A stretch of 64,000 nt of DNA from Vibrio rhodolitus (GTDB lineage Bacteria; Pseudomonadota; Gammaproteobacteria; Enterobacterales; Vibrionaceae). The position numbers were made by a program, and so were the translations under genes. Shown here one piece after another: positions 45,900-55,000 of this stretch (position 1 is its first letter; each line of letters opens with the position of its first letter). The stretch spans positions 1 to 64,000 of the forward strand of contig NZ_QLYZ01000022.1 of assembly GCF_003350325.1 (NCBI RefSeq). The letters are read 5' to 3'. The notes below the pieces were generated by a model that worked only from the letters and a program-made list of their open reading frames with translations, ran no database searches and was not told the origin of the DNA.

Positions 45900-48800
45900 C
45901 TAATGGAAATCGCGCGATTTGGTTTGCAAGCCATGTAGTGTATCGGTGAGATCTTCTAATCTGCCCGCGATTACATGGGTAACATCGCCTTCACGTTCGA
46001 GAATGCCTTTTACGCGTAGAACCTTAGCGGTCAGATAGGCTTTTTGTTGTGCCCGAGCTGTGGCGCGCCAAACCACAACATTAATATTGCCAGTATCATC
46101 TTCGAGGGTGAAGAAGGTCACGCCAGCAGCGGTTCCCGGTGATTGTCTGCCAGTCACGACACCAACGACAGTCACCAGTGATTGATGTGGTTTGTCGATT
46201 AACTGCGTCATACGAGTAAAGCGCCCTAATACCCCGGCTTTATCTAACAGAGTAATGGGATGCTGATTCAGTGACACTCCAGTTGCCCCATAATCTTCCA
46301 GCATGGTTTGCATATCGCTCGGCGTACTGATAGGCGTACAATTTTGCTCGTCATTGATGTGCTGAAATAGCGGCAGATCCGAGAGTGAGTCCATCATTGT
46401 CCAGCGCGCTTGATAGCGGTTATTGGCAATGCTCTGCAGTGCGTTTGCGGAGGCGAGCAGTTCGATGTCTCTGCGATTCAAACCAATGTGCTTTAGTTGG
46501 TTAGGGTGAGTAAAACCTTGCGCGCTGCGTGCACTTAGTAAGCGTTCAACACTTTCGGTGCTGAGTCCTTTAATCTGTCTTAACCCTAAGCGAATCGCGA
46601 ACCCATTGCTTGTGCTCACCACTTGATGATCATACTGCGAATGATTAACGCATATGGGCAGGATAGTTAGTCCATGTCGCTTCGCATCTTGAATCAACTG
46701 TGAAGCGCTGTAGAAGCCCATAGGTAGGCTATTAAGCAGTGAGGTATAGAATGCTTCAGGATAATAGAATTTAAGCCATGCAGAGCAGTAGGCGAGCACC
46801 GCAAACGAAGCCGAGTGACTTTCAGGGAAGCCATATTCACCAAAGCCAAGGATTTGATCAAAGATGCGTTCAGCGAATTCAGCTTGATAGCCGCGGCTGA
46901 GCATACCTTCAATCAACTTAGTGCGGAATTTAACTAAGTCGCCATTCTTTTTCCACGCCGCCATCGCACGGCGCAATTGGTCTGCTTCACCACCGCTAAA
47001 ACCCGCTGCCACCATCGCCAGTTTGATCACTTGCTCTTGGAAAATCGGCACGCCCATGGTGCGTTTTAGCACTTGTTTGACTTCTTCTGAAGGGTAACTG
47101 ATTGCCTCTTCACCGCTGCGGCGCTTAAGAAAGGGGTGCACCATATCGCCCTGAATGGGACCGGGACGAACAATAGCGATTTGAATCACCAGATCGTAAT
47201 AACAAGCCGGTCTTAATCTTGGCAACATGCTCATTTGCGCTCGAGACTCAATTTGAAACACACCGACCGTATCGGCGCGTTGAATCATGCCGTAAACGTT
47301 CGCATCATCTTGACGGCGCGTGATCTCAGCAATCGACAGTTTTTCACCATGAAAACGCTTAACCAGCGCAAAGCATTTGCGGATGGCGCTGAGCATACCC
47401 AATGCTAAAACGTCGACCTTAAGCAGAGCGAGGCTTTCAAGATCGTCTTTGTCCCATTGGATCACGGTGCGATCGGTCATGGAAGCGTTCTCGACCGGCA
47501 CCAGTTCATAAAGAGGACCAGAGGAGATAACAAAGCCGCCAACGTGCTGGGATAAATGGCGCGGAAAGCCCATGATCTCATTCACCAATTGGATAAACTG
47601 CTCACCTTTGAGCGAGCTAGGCTCAATGCCGAGTTGGACGATTTGTGCTTGCCAGCCTTGTGCGCGATCACGACGATTAACGTTTTTAATAAAGTAATCG
47701 AGTTGACTTTCTTCAATGCCAAGCGCTTTGCCCACATCACGCACTGCGCTCTTAAAGCGATATGAGATAACCGTCGCGGCGAGGGCGGCTCGCTCACGAC
47801 CGTACTTTTGGTAAATGTATTGAATCACTTCTTCACGGCGCTGATGTTCAAAATCGACATCAATATCCGGCGGCTCATCGCGCTCTTTACTGATAAAGCG
47901 TTCAAACAATACCGAGATTTGCCTTGGATCAACCGAGGTAATTTCCAAGCAATAACAGACCACCGAGTTTGCGGCTGAGCCGCGCCCTTGGTAGAGAATG
48001 TCACTGCGTTTGGCAAACATCACGATGTCGTGAATAGTGAGAAAGTAAAACGGATAGTTGAGCTCTTCGATTAGCCCTAGCTCTTTCTCAATGGTCTGTT
48101 CAATGTCTTCGGGTACGCCATGAGGAAAACGCAATTGCTTCCCGTAAGCGACCAGTTTACGCAGGTAGCTCATCGGTGTTTCACCGTCAGGGATCAGTTC
48201 GCTTGGGTACTCATACTTAAGCTCACTGAGGCTGAAGGTGCAGCGTTTCGCTATCTGCACACTTTGTTGTAACCACTCTGGCTTAAACAGCTTATTGAGC
48301 TTATCGATGCTGCGTAGTGAACGCTCAGTATTAACCAGTAAGTGCCCGCTTAGGTTACTCACACTGTCACCGTGTTTGATGGCAGTAAGAGTGTGTTGCA
48401 GTGGTAAGCGAGTAGCGGTGTGCATTAAAACCCCACCACAAGCAGTAACAGGCAGTTGTAGCTCTGCAGCGAGCTGCTGGCAATGACTGAGGTAAACATG
48501 GTCGTCACTGCTTAAGTGACGTTGTACTCCTAGCCATAAACGGCGTGAGTGATGCTGAGCGAGCCACAATCCCCATTTACGATCCGGCTCTTGATGGGTA
48601 GGGAGCCAAATCACTAAGCAGTGGCGAATCGACATCAAATCCCATTCGGAGAGTTGATATTCTCCTTTTTCACTGCGGCGGCGAGCATTGGTGATAATAC
48701 GGCACAACTCCGCATAGGCTTGGCGGTTGGGGCAGAGTAATACCACTTGGCACTCGCCGTTGAGCCAAAACATACTGCCAATGATTAGCCTTACGCCAAG

Positions 48801-48974
48801 CTGGTGGTTTTTAATCGCGGTGTGGGCGCGTACCACGCCAGCGACGGAGCATTCATCGGTGATCGCCAGTGAGTGATAGCGTAGAAAGTCGGCTTGCAAG
48901 ATCAGCTCTTCTGCATGAGATGCCCCAGTGAGAAAAGAGAAATTGGTTTGGCAAAATAACTCGGCATAAGACAT
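45900..48974 (-). CDS. dnaE2: Error-prone DNA polymerase DnaE2 (ImuC)
   Basis: DnaE2 is a C-family polymerase used for SOS mutagenesis with ImuA and ImuB. The 1024-residue protein has a PHP domain at the start (YAELFCQTNFSFLTGASHAEELILQA, LAITDECSVAGVVRAH), the polymerase motif PPDIDVDFEHQRREEVIQYIY with the catalytic aspartates, and a C-terminal OB-fold (VTVVGVVTGRQSPGTAAGVTFFTLEDDTGNINVVVW). It lacks the beta-clamp-binding tail of DnaE. It is the last gene of the LexA-controlled cassette, 14 bases after imuB. Confidence 0.95.
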   Translation of the reverse strand: MSYAELFCQTNFSFLTGASHAEELILQADFLRYHSLAITDECSVAGVVRAHTAIKNHQLGVRLIIGSMFWLNGECQVVLLCPNRQAYAELCRIITNARRRSEKGEYQLSEWDLMSIRHCLVIWLPTHQEPDRKWGLWLAQHHSRRLWLGVQRHLSSDDHVYLSHCQQLAAELQLPVTACGGVLMHTATRLPLQHTLTAIKHGDSVSNLSGHLLVNTERSLRSIDKLNKLFKPEWLQQSVQIAKRCTFSLSELKYEYPSELIPDGETPMSYLRKLVAYGKQLRFPHGVPEDIEQTIEKELGLIEELNYPFYFLTIHDIVMFAKRSDILYQGRGSAANSVVCYCLEITSVDPRQISVLFERFISKERDEPPDIDVDFEHQRREEVIQYIYQKYGRERAALAATVISYRFKSAVRDVGKALGIEESQLDYFIKNVNRRDRAQGWQAQIVQLGIEPSSLKGEQFIQLVNEIMGFPRHLSQHVGGFVISSGPLYELVPVENASMTDRTVIQWDKDDLESLALLKVDVLALGMLSAIRKCFALVKRFHGEKLSIAEITRRQDDANVYGMIQRADTVGVFQIESRAQMSMLPRLRPACYYDLVIQIAIVRPGPIQGDMVHPFLKRRSGEEAISYPSEEVKQVLKRTMGVPIFQEQVIKLAMVAAGFSGGEADQLRRAMAAWKKNGDLVKFRTKLIEGMLSRGYQAEFAERIFDQILGFGEYGFPESHSASFAVLAYCSAWLKFYYPEAFYTSLLNSLPMGFYSASQLIQDAKRHGLTILPICVNHSQYDHQVVSTSNGFAIRLGLRQIKGLSTESVERLLSARSAQGFTHPNQLKHIGLNRRDIELLASANALQSIANNRYQARWTMMDSLSDLPLFQHINDEQNCTPISTPSDMQTMLEDYGATGVSLNQHPITLLDKAGVLGRFTRMTQLIDKPHQSLVTVVGVVTGRQSPGTAAGVTFFTLEDDTGNINVVVWRATARAQQKAYLTAKVLRVKGILEREGDVTHVIAGRLEDLTDTLHGLQTKSRDFH

Positions 48975-48988
48975 GAGGTGACTCCGTG

Positions 48989-50407
48989 TTAACTAAATTG
49001 TCCGTGGAGAAACCACTGTTTATCTTGATTGCGAAACACCCATAACCAGCGACCGGTATTGCTACGGGCAATAAAGTAATCTCGCGTGATGTCATCACCA
49101 TCCCACCAACCAGTCACAAAGCGCTCAGGACCTTGTACGATTGAGACTTTTTCTTGCAGTGGCTCAGGAGTCGGCAGCAGAAAACTTGGTCGACAGCGAG
49201 CCACGTGCGGTTTGCTTGGTATAGGTAGTGTTGGGTCACACAGTTGAGTCGCTTTCTCTGGTCGTGGGTCATGGCTAAGCGCGACTTTGCGCACATTTTC
49301 TTTGCCCAGTTTGGCTTGCAATAAGCCGATCAACTCCAGTGGGGTTTGCTGCCCTTGTGGGCCATTAAACATATCGCGACTGGTTGCCTCTAACGCCCCG
49401 CCACGTAAGATCGCTAAGGTTAGACCTTGCACCGGGGCTTTGAGCTTGAATGATTCTAAAGTCAGCTGGCACAACTTGAGCCAGTGCTTTGCCATATAAT
49501 CACCACAGGCGGAGGTAAAGCGGATAGTGTCACTCTGTTTATCACGCTGATGCAGCGTCAGTTGCAACTCATAAGCGACATGATTACGCAGGGTAAGAAA
49601 TAGTTCTAAACGCTCTAACAGTTTTTTCAGTGGGCGCTCAAGCCACTGAATATTCTCAATTTCATACAAAAGCTCCAGATAGCTGTGAAACTTCTCTGGT
49701 GGATGATAAAAATCGAGCGGGTGCTTAAATTGCCCGAGTAGACGCCCTACGTAGTTGACCAAATCGATATCAAAACGACGTGCTAATTCCGCCATCGGCA
49801 GACTCAGCAGCTCGGCTAAGTTGTTAACCCCAACGCGTTGTAGCGCAGCTACTTGCTTGCTCGCCAGTTCAGTGGCACTCAGCGGGTAAGTTTTAATGCA
49901 TTCCAATAGTTGTGCTTTGTCGCTAGAAATAAGCATCTTCGCTGACTTGGCGAGTAAAATCGCCGAATAGGGAGAAAATCCGGTGGAATAGCTATAACGG
50001 TAACCCAGTTGATTAAGGTGCTGAGACAAACTTTGCCAATAGCGTTCAATGCCGCCATACAGGCAGAGCATGTCACTGACTTTGAGTAGTATGCCTTGCG
50101 GTGGCACGAGGACGATATCGGAGGTGACGAGATAGAGCCACTGGGCAATATCAACCAAGGTTTGCTGCTCTTGCTCTACTTGATAAGGATGGACTTGCAA
50201 CTGATGGCAAAGTGCGCTGGCACTTCCCAATCCCATGCCAATTTTAATCCCATGTTCGAGCGCCATTGGATTCGCCTGCACGATTTGAAAACGTTGCCCA
50301 TCGACGATCACCATAGCTTGCTCATCGACATTCGCTGGATCGTTTTGTTCGGCAAACAGGGCATCCAGCTGCAAAGCTGGAAAATGAAGGTAAAGCCACA
50401 ACTGCAT
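48989..50407 (-). CDS. imuB: ImuB, Y-family-like polymerase scaffold of the mutasome
   Basis: ImuB is a catalytically inactive UmuC/DinB-like protein that brings DnaE2 to the beta clamp. The 472-residue protein has the Y-family start (LWLYLHFPALQLDALFAEQNDPANVDEQAMVIVDG) without the paired acidic catalytic residues of active polymerases. It then has the helix-hairpin-helix and little-finger regions (ALQRVGVNNLAELLSLPMAELARRFDID). The ATG at 50407 lies 3 bases after imuA. Confidence 0.92.
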   Translation of the reverse strand: MQLWLYLHFPALQLDALFAEQNDPANVDEQAMVIVDGQRFQIVQANPMALEHGIKIGMGLGSASALCHQLQVHPYQVEQEQQTLVDIAQWLYLVTSDIVLVPPQGILLKVSDMLCLYGGIERYWQSLSQHLNQLGYRYSYSTGFSPYSAILLAKSAKMLISSDKAQLLECIKTYPLSATELASKQVAALQRVGVNNLAELLSLPMAELARRFDIDLVNYVGRLLGQFKHPLDFYHPPEKFHSYLELLYEIENIQWLERPLKKLLERLELFLTLRNHVAYELQLTLHQRDKQSDTIRFTSACGDYMAKHWLKLCQLTLESFKLKAPVQGLTLAILRGGALEATSRDMFNGPQGQQTPLELIGLLQAKLGKENVRKVALSHDPRPEKATQLCDPTLPIPSKPHVARCRPSFLLPTPEPLQEKVSIVQGPERFVTGWWDGDDITRDYFIARSNTGRWLWVFRNQDKQWFLHGQFS

Positions 50408-50410
50408 GGT

Positions 50411-51088
50411 TTAACCTTGTTTGCGTAACGGGAAAGGGATCACCACCGGTTCTGGTTGTGTGACTGCGAGTTGGGACCAACGCGTGCGCATATCTAGCAC
50501 AAAACTGCCGTGTGACCAGCCGCCTTTACGTTTAGTAATGGTGACGGTTAAGCCATGATTGTGCGGCTCTAAGCGCATACTTAAACTGACGGGTAGAGAG
50601 AAGATATCTTGCTGGGCTTGCTTAAACAGAAAGTGAAGGCAATGACCGGTTTCACTTGCCACTTGTAAGCGGCGTGCTTGGTGAACTTCCAGTTCCGATT
50701 GCCACAGTAGAACGTTGCTACAAGTGCCACTTTTTAAACATTGCTCGGCTGCCCACAAGGCGTGTTGTGGGGTCTCTGGATAGATAAGTAAAATTTGGTT
50801 GAGGTCAAAGCCTTGTTCCACTAACATCTCGGCGCACAAGTAGCCGGGAGGCTGAATAAATACACTCATGCGCTCTTCGCTACTTGCCAGTAGGTGAGGT
50901 AGCAATAAGCGTAATTCACCGATACCAGAGTCGCTTTGTAGCTCAATCACACCATGCTTAGGAAAGCCGCCTTCCAGCTTGCTATCGAGCAGCGCAAAAC
51001 CTGTTGAATAGGTTTCTGTTGGCTGATTTTGGGCATTACCTTGCCATAGCCAGTGCTTCTGTTTTAGATGTTCAATCAGTTCGGACAT
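50411..51088 (-). CDS. imuA: ImuA, SOS-induced mutasome protein (RecA-like fold)
   Basis: The 225-residue protein is the first gene of the cassette. It has a RecA/SulA-like layout: LDSKLEGGFPKHGVIELQSDSGIGELRLLLPHLL resembles the Walker A region without a complete GxxxxGKT, so ATP binding is doubtful, as in many ImuA proteins. ImuA binds ImuB and is needed for DnaE2-dependent mutagenesis. A LexA box lies about 25 bases upstream. Confidence 0.9.
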   Translation of the reverse strand: MSELIEHLKQKHWLWQGNAQNQPTETYSTGFALLDSKLEGGFPKHGVIELQSDSGIGELRLLLPHLLASSEERMSVFIQPPGYLCAEMLVEQGFDLNQILLIYPETPQHALWAAEQCLKSGTCSNVLLWQSELEVHQARRLQVASETGHCLHFLFKQAQQDIFSLPVSLSMRLEPHNHGLTVTITKRKGGWSHGSFVLDMRTRWSQLAVTQPEPVVIPFPLRKQG

Positions 51089-51111
51089 AGGCAGTTGTTG
51101 AATAAATGTAC

Positions 51112-51127
51112 CTGTATATTTATACAG
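51112..51127. promoter_or_regulatory. LexA (SOS) operator of the imuA-imuB-dnaE2 cassette
   Basis: CTGTATATTTATACAG has the perfect CTGT-N8-ACAG frame and an AT-rich core, followed by TA as in the E. coli consensus. It lies 23 bases upstream of imuA and should make the operon damage-inducible. Confidence 0.92.
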
Positions 51128-51164
51128 TATAATTTATCTAGCAATCACTGCAATAGGGCGGAAA

Positions 51165-51196
51165 TAAAAAAACGCCTTGCTGAGTTGCAAGGCGTT
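51165..51196 (-). terminator. Terminator of yciK
   Basis: A 10-bp stem (AACGCCTTGC / GCAAGGCGTT) with a 6-base loop is followed on the minus strand by T7. It separates yciK from the LexA-controlled cassette. Confidence 0.9.
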
Positions 51197-51209
51197 GATT
51201 TTAAGTAAA

Positions 51210-51953
51210 CTATTTCTTAGGTTGGGCGTCGATACATTGCCCATGTACTTGTTTGCCTTCTGGCGCCATCAAGTAAAGATAGAGCGGCATAATATCCGCT
51301 GGTGTCTTGAGCAAATCGGTGTCTTCGGCAGGGAACGCTTTGGCGCGCATGCCAGTACGTGTACCACCTGGGTTAATCGCATTAACTCGGATATTAGTAT
51401 CGCTTAACTCATCTGCCAGTACTTGCATCATGCCTTCGGTCGCAAATTTAGACATGGCGTATGTGCCCCAGAAAGCTCGACCGATATGACCAACGGTTGA
51501 TGAGGTAAAGACCATGCGTGCGTCGTCTGATTTGCGCAGTAGAGGCAATAAGGCTTGTGACAGTAGGAACTGTGCTTTGACGTTTACTTGCATCACATCG
51601 TCAAAGCTGTCTTCGCCGATTTGATCAAATGGACTGATCACACCGAGAATACTGGCATTGTGCAGTACGCCATCTAAACGACCAAACTGGCTTTCAATGG
51701 TGTCGACCATATCCAGATAGTTTTGTTTTGTCGCCCCTTTCATATCGAGTGGAATGATTGCCGGTTGAGGGTAGCCAGCACTCTCAATCTCATCATAAGT
51801 TTGCTCAAGCTTCTTTACAGTACGACCGAGTAAGATCACGGTTGCACCATGCTTGGCAAAGCTGATTGCAGCTTGTTTACCGATGCCAGCTCCAGCCCCA
51901 GTAACTAGAATGACTTTATCCTTGAGAGCGTTATCAGAAACTGAATAATCCAC
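51210..51953 (-). CDS. yciK: YciK-type short-chain dehydrogenase/reductase
   Basis: The 247-residue SDR has the NAD(P)-binding VILVTGAGAGIGKQAAISFAKHGATVILLGR, the LHNA motif, the catalytic Ser (VFTSSTVG) and YAMSKFATEGMMQVLADE (YxxxK). Its C-terminal segment, with RVNAINPGGTRTGMRAKAFPAEDTDLLKTPADIMPLYL, closely matches E. coli YciK. In E. coli it also lies next to sohB, divergently as here. The substrate is unknown. Confidence 0.92.
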   Translation of the reverse strand: MDYSVSDNALKDKVILVTGAGAGIGKQAAISFAKHGATVILLGRTVKKLEQTYDEIESAGYPQPAIIPLDMKGATKQNYLDMVDTIESQFGRLDGVLHNASILGVISPFDQIGEDSFDDVMQVNVKAQFLLSQALLPLLRKSDDARMVFTSSTVGHIGRAFWGTYAMSKFATEGMMQVLADELSDTNIRVNAINPGGTRTGMRAKAFPAEDTDLLKTPADIMPLYLYLMAPEGKQVHGQCIDAQPKK

Positions 51954-52033
51954 GCTATGCTTCCTTATTGTTATGAACTGCTTTTCGTCTTCGGTTACAA
52001 TACACTAATTCGCACATTGAGAGGATATTCAGC

Positions 52034-53095
52034 TTGGAATTTTTGTTGGACTACGGGTTATTTTTAGCCAAGATTGTGACAGTAGTAGTCGCATTAGTAG
52101 CGATTTTAATTATTGCTAAAAGTGCTGGTGGCAGAAGCGGTGCTGCAAAAGGTGAATTGGAAATCACCAACCTAACAGAGCAACACAAACACACGGTTGA
52201 GCAGTTAGAACATCATCTGCATGACGATGCTTTCCTTAAAGCTCGTGATAAGGCAGAGAAAAAGAGCGAAAAAGAGAAGAGCAAAGCGCGCGACAAAGAA
52301 ATCAAAAAAGCCGCGAAAGAGGGTGAGCTTGAGAGCAAGCGTGAGCCGCACCTGTTTGTGCTTGATTTCAAAGGCAGCATTGATGCCAAAGAAGTCGCTT
52401 CTCTGCGTGAAGAAGTAACAGCGATTCTGGCTGTGGCGCGCGAAGGTGACGAAGTGTTGCTACGTCTGGAGTCTGGCGGTGGTATGGTGCATGGCTACGG
52501 TTTGGCATCATCACAACTGGATCGCCTTAAAGCTGCGGGTCTGCCTTTAACTATTTCGGTAGATAAAGTGGCGGCAAGCGGCGGCTATATGATGGCGTGT
52601 ATCGCAGATAAAATTGTTTCTGCGCCGTTTGCCATTGTGGGCTCAATTGGCGTTATTGCTCAGTTGCCTAATTTTAATAAAGTACTGAAAAAGTATGATA
52701 TTGAGTATGAACAGCTAACCGCAGGTGAGTACAAGCGTACTCTAACCATGTTTGGCGAAAACACCGATAAAGCGCGCGAGAAGTTCAAGCAAGAGCTTGA
52801 AGAGACTCATGTGCTGTTTAAAGACTTTATCCGTGAACGTCGCCCAGATTTAGACCTTGAAAAAGTGGCGACGGGTGAGCACTGGTTTGGTTCACAAGCT
52901 CTGACACTCGGTTTAGTGGATGAGATTAAAACTTCCGACGATATCGTCGTTGCAGCATGTAAAGATAAGACAGTGCTAGCAATTCACTATGTTGAGAAGA
53001 AAAAGATCACTTCAAAGCTTGCGGCTCTAATGGGCGAAGCGGCTGACAATGTATTGATGAAGCTGATCGACAGAGGTCAACGACCAATCGTTTAA
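52034..53095 (+). CDS. sohB: Inner-membrane S49 protease SohB
   Basis: SohB is a single-domain S49 peptidase, a multicopy suppressor of htrA loss in E. coli. The 353-residue protein has an N-terminal membrane segment (LFLAKIVTVVVALVAILIIA), a charged Lys/Glu linker, then the peptidase domain. The nucleophile Ser is in DKVAASGGYMMACIADKIVSAPFAIVGSIGVIAQ and the catalytic Lys in AGEYKRTLTMFGEN. The start is TTG at 52034 with GAGGA 8-9 bases before; it aligns with E. coli MELLSEYGLFLAK. Confidence 0.94.
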   Translation: MEFLLDYGLFLAKIVTVVVALVAILIIAKSAGGRSGAAKGELEITNLTEQHKHTVEQLEHHLHDDAFLKARDKAEKKSEKEKSKARDKEIKKAAKEGELESKREPHLFVLDFKGSIDAKEVASLREEVTAILAVAREGDEVLLRLESGGGMVHGYGLASSQLDRLKAAGLPLTISVDKVAASGGYMMACIADKIVSAPFAIVGSIGVIAQLPNFNKVLKKYDIEYEQLTAGEYKRTLTMFGENTDKAREKFKQELEETHVLFKDFIRERRPDLDLEKVATGEHWFGSQALTLGLVDEIKTSDDIVVAACKDKTVLAIHYVEKKKITSKLAALMGEAADNVLMKLIDRGQRPIV

Positions 53096-53121
53096 TGGTT
53101 GTTTGAACTAAGGCTATGTTA

Positions 53122-53149
53122 AACCGCACTAATAAAAGTGCGGTTTTTT
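53122..53149 (+). terminator. Terminator of sohB
   Basis: A 9-bp stem (AACCGCACT / AGTGCGGTT) with a 6-base A-rich loop is followed by T4-5. Confidence 0.88.
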
Positions 53150-53183
53150 ATTGTGTGTTTGGCATAGTTCTATTTTGCTGAGG

Positions 53184-53489
53184 CTAGTAGAGCTTATTGT
53201 TGCCAAGCGGCACCTCCAGCGTATTGTCTTGCTGACGAATCGGCGACCCAACCATTTCATCATAAGCGCTTTGTTGCCTTAATACCCATTTGTCTGCTTT
53301 AAGATTGGCACACTGTTTTTGTAGTTCAACAATTGAGAATGCTCGCAGCATTTTCCCTTTATCATCGGTAATAAAATGCTCCTCTCCATCGACCTCAACC
53401 GAGACTTGATAAAGCGACATATCTAAAGAGTGGACAACTAATTTATCGAGATAGAAGAACAGTTCGAGTGTACGTAGCGACATTGCCAT
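53184..53489 (-). CDS. DUF6482-like small protein
   Basis: A start at 53489 was chosen because AAGGAGC lies 6 bases before it on the minus strand; a frame beginning at 53618 would run through the fasciclin promoter and lacks a ribosome site. The 101-residue product (MAMSLRTLELFFYLDKLVVHSLDMSLYQV...) has the pattern of short soluble proteins annotated as DUF6482, including the YDEMVGSP segment near the C-terminus. The function is unknown. It lies between sohB (convergent) and the fasciclin gene (divergent). Confidence 0.6.
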   Translation of the reverse strand: MAMSLRTLELFFYLDKLVVHSLDMSLYQVSVEVDGEEHFITDDKGKMLRAFSIVELQKQCANLKADKWVLRQQSAYDEMVGSPIRQQDNTLEVPLGNNKLY

Positions 53490-53635
53490 TTTTTGCTCCT
53501 TAGTATGCAAACTGATAACAGATACCTCAACTTTAGCTGAAACGATCAATTGATCGCTTAAAAGCTGGCTGCCGTAGAACTCCTTCGATTGGATGGAAAC
53601 AGTCGTTTCCAAATTCATTACAGAGGAAAGTATCT

Positions 53636-54136
53636 ATGTTAAAACGCATCTTAGTCACTATGACCACTTTGTTTGCTACGCTTGTTATGCTCTCATCAGC
53701 ACAAGCTCACGATCATGGAATGAAGAAAGCAGACATTGTTGATGTCGCGGTTGAAAATGGTTCATTTACTACCTTGGTCGCTGCGGTGAAAGCTGCTGGT
53801 CTGGTTGAAACACTGAAAGGCGAAGGTCCATTTACGGTATTTGCACCAACGGATGACGCGTTTGCAAAATTGCCAGAAGGCACAGTGGAAATGTTGCTTA
53901 AGCCAGAAAACAAAGACAAGCTGATAGCGATTTTGACCTACCATGTTGTACCGGGCAAAGTGATGGCAGCCGATGTAGTCAAGCTAGATAAAGCCACCAC
54001 AGTGCAAGGGCAGGATGTAATGATCAAGGTTAATGACGGCAAAGTCATGGTCGACAATGCGAATGTGGTGGCGACCGATGTTAAAGCGAGCAACGGTGTT
54101 ATTCATGTGATTGATACTGTGATCATGCCAAAATAA
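53636..54136 (+). CDS. Exported fasciclin-domain protein
   Basis: The 166-residue precursor has a signal peptide (MLKRILVTMTTLFATLVMLSSAQAHD, cleaved near AQA) and one complete FAS1 domain with the H1 motif FTVFAPTDDAFAKLP and the H2-type segment TYHVVPGKVMAADVVKLDKATTVQGQDVMIKV...GVIHVIDTVIMP. FAS1 proteins act in cell adhesion or surface association; the role here is not clear. GAGGAAAG lies 7-8 bases before the ATG. Confidence 0.92.
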   Translation: MLKRILVTMTTLFATLVMLSSAQAHDHGMKKADIVDVAVENGSFTTLVAAVKAAGLVETLKGEGPFTVFAPTDDAFAKLPEGTVEMLLKPENKDKLIAILTYHVVPGKVMAADVVKLDKATTVQGQDVMIKVNDGKVMVDNANVVATDVKASNGVIHVIDTVIMPK

Positions 54137-54188
54137 CCAAAAGGATGACTAACGACTCTGCTCAAATGTAGTGGAGTCGCTTGTGTTT

Positions 54189-54899
54189 ATGATGACATTA
54201 ACCAAACTTAATCAACACGATATTAAAGGCATGGACCACCTTGGTCGCGTTAAACTTATCAATTCGGTGGTTGGCTATAAAAGCGCGAACTTGATTGGTA
54301 CTGTCGATGCCAACGGAAATGAGAATCTCTCGATTGTTTCTTCCGTGATTCATTTGGGTTCTTCACCCGCTTTGATTGGTTTTATCTCTCGCCCACATTC
54401 TGTTGAGCGACATACTTTAGAGAATATTATCAGTAGTGGCTATTACACGATTAATGCCGTTTCGGACGACATTGCCTTGCAAGCACATCAAACCTCTGCG
54501 CGTTATGAAAAAAGCCAATCAGAATTTGATATGGTTGGGCTAAGTGCTCAATACGACACCGATTTTCCCGCCCCGTTTGTGCAGCAGAGCCGTTTGAAAA
54601 TGGGCATGCGTTTGGTTGAACGCATCACAATTGCGGCGAACCAGACCGAACTTGTGATTGGTGAAATTGATCGTCTTTGGCTAGCACGTAAAGCAGTGAT
54701 GCCTGACGGTTATATCGATGTCGAGGCGCTAGATTTAGTTACCATTTCGGGTCTTGATAGCTATCACTCAACGCAGCGATTGCATCGCCTTAGCTACGCT
54801 AAGCCAGATAAATTGGTTTATCCGTTAACGCTAGAAGGTGAGCCTTCATCGTGGCAAGCATTTGATAAGCATAAAACAGAAAAAGGGAGCCTTGACTAG
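54189..54899 (+). CDS. Flavin reductase-like (FMN-binding) protein
   Basis: The 236-residue protein has the split-barrel FMN-binding fold of the flavin reductase/DIM6-NTAB group: INSVVGYKSANLIGTVDANGNENLSIVSSVIHLGSSPALIGFISRPHSVERHTLENI, then the FDMVGLSAQ segment. It may reduce or bind flavin, but the partner is unknown. The start is ambiguous: ATG at 54189 or 54192 was preferred over GTG at 54171, and no strong ribosome site supports either. The terminator hairpin overlaps the stop codon. Confidence 0.8.
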   Translation: MMTLTKLNQHDIKGMDHLGRVKLINSVVGYKSANLIGTVDANGNENLSIVSSVIHLGSSPALIGFISRPHSVERHTLENIISSGYYTINAVSDDIALQAHQTSARYEKSQSEFDMVGLSAQYDTDFPAPFVQQSRLKMGMRLVERITIAANQTELVIGEIDRLWLARKAVMPDGYIDVEALDLVTISGLDSYHSTQRLHRLSYAKPDKLVYPLTLEGEPSSWQAFDKHKTEKGSLD

Positions 54900-54909
54900 A
54901 GGCTCCCTT
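54883..54909. terminator. Hairpin at the convergence of the flavin reductase and kbaY genes
   Basis: A 9-bp perfect stem (AAGGGAGCC / GGCTCCCTT) with a 9-base loop that includes the TAG stop is followed by a T-rich tract on the minus strand (TTTTTCTG) but only TTAAAT on the plus strand. It may serve mainly as the terminator of the aga operon. Confidence 0.7.
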
Positions 54910-55000
54910 AAATAACACCGACTATAGGGGGGGGAGGGTGTTAACCTACAGCTTTCAGGAGAGATAGCTTGAGGATTTTAAAACCGCTTATTGAAGTGAC

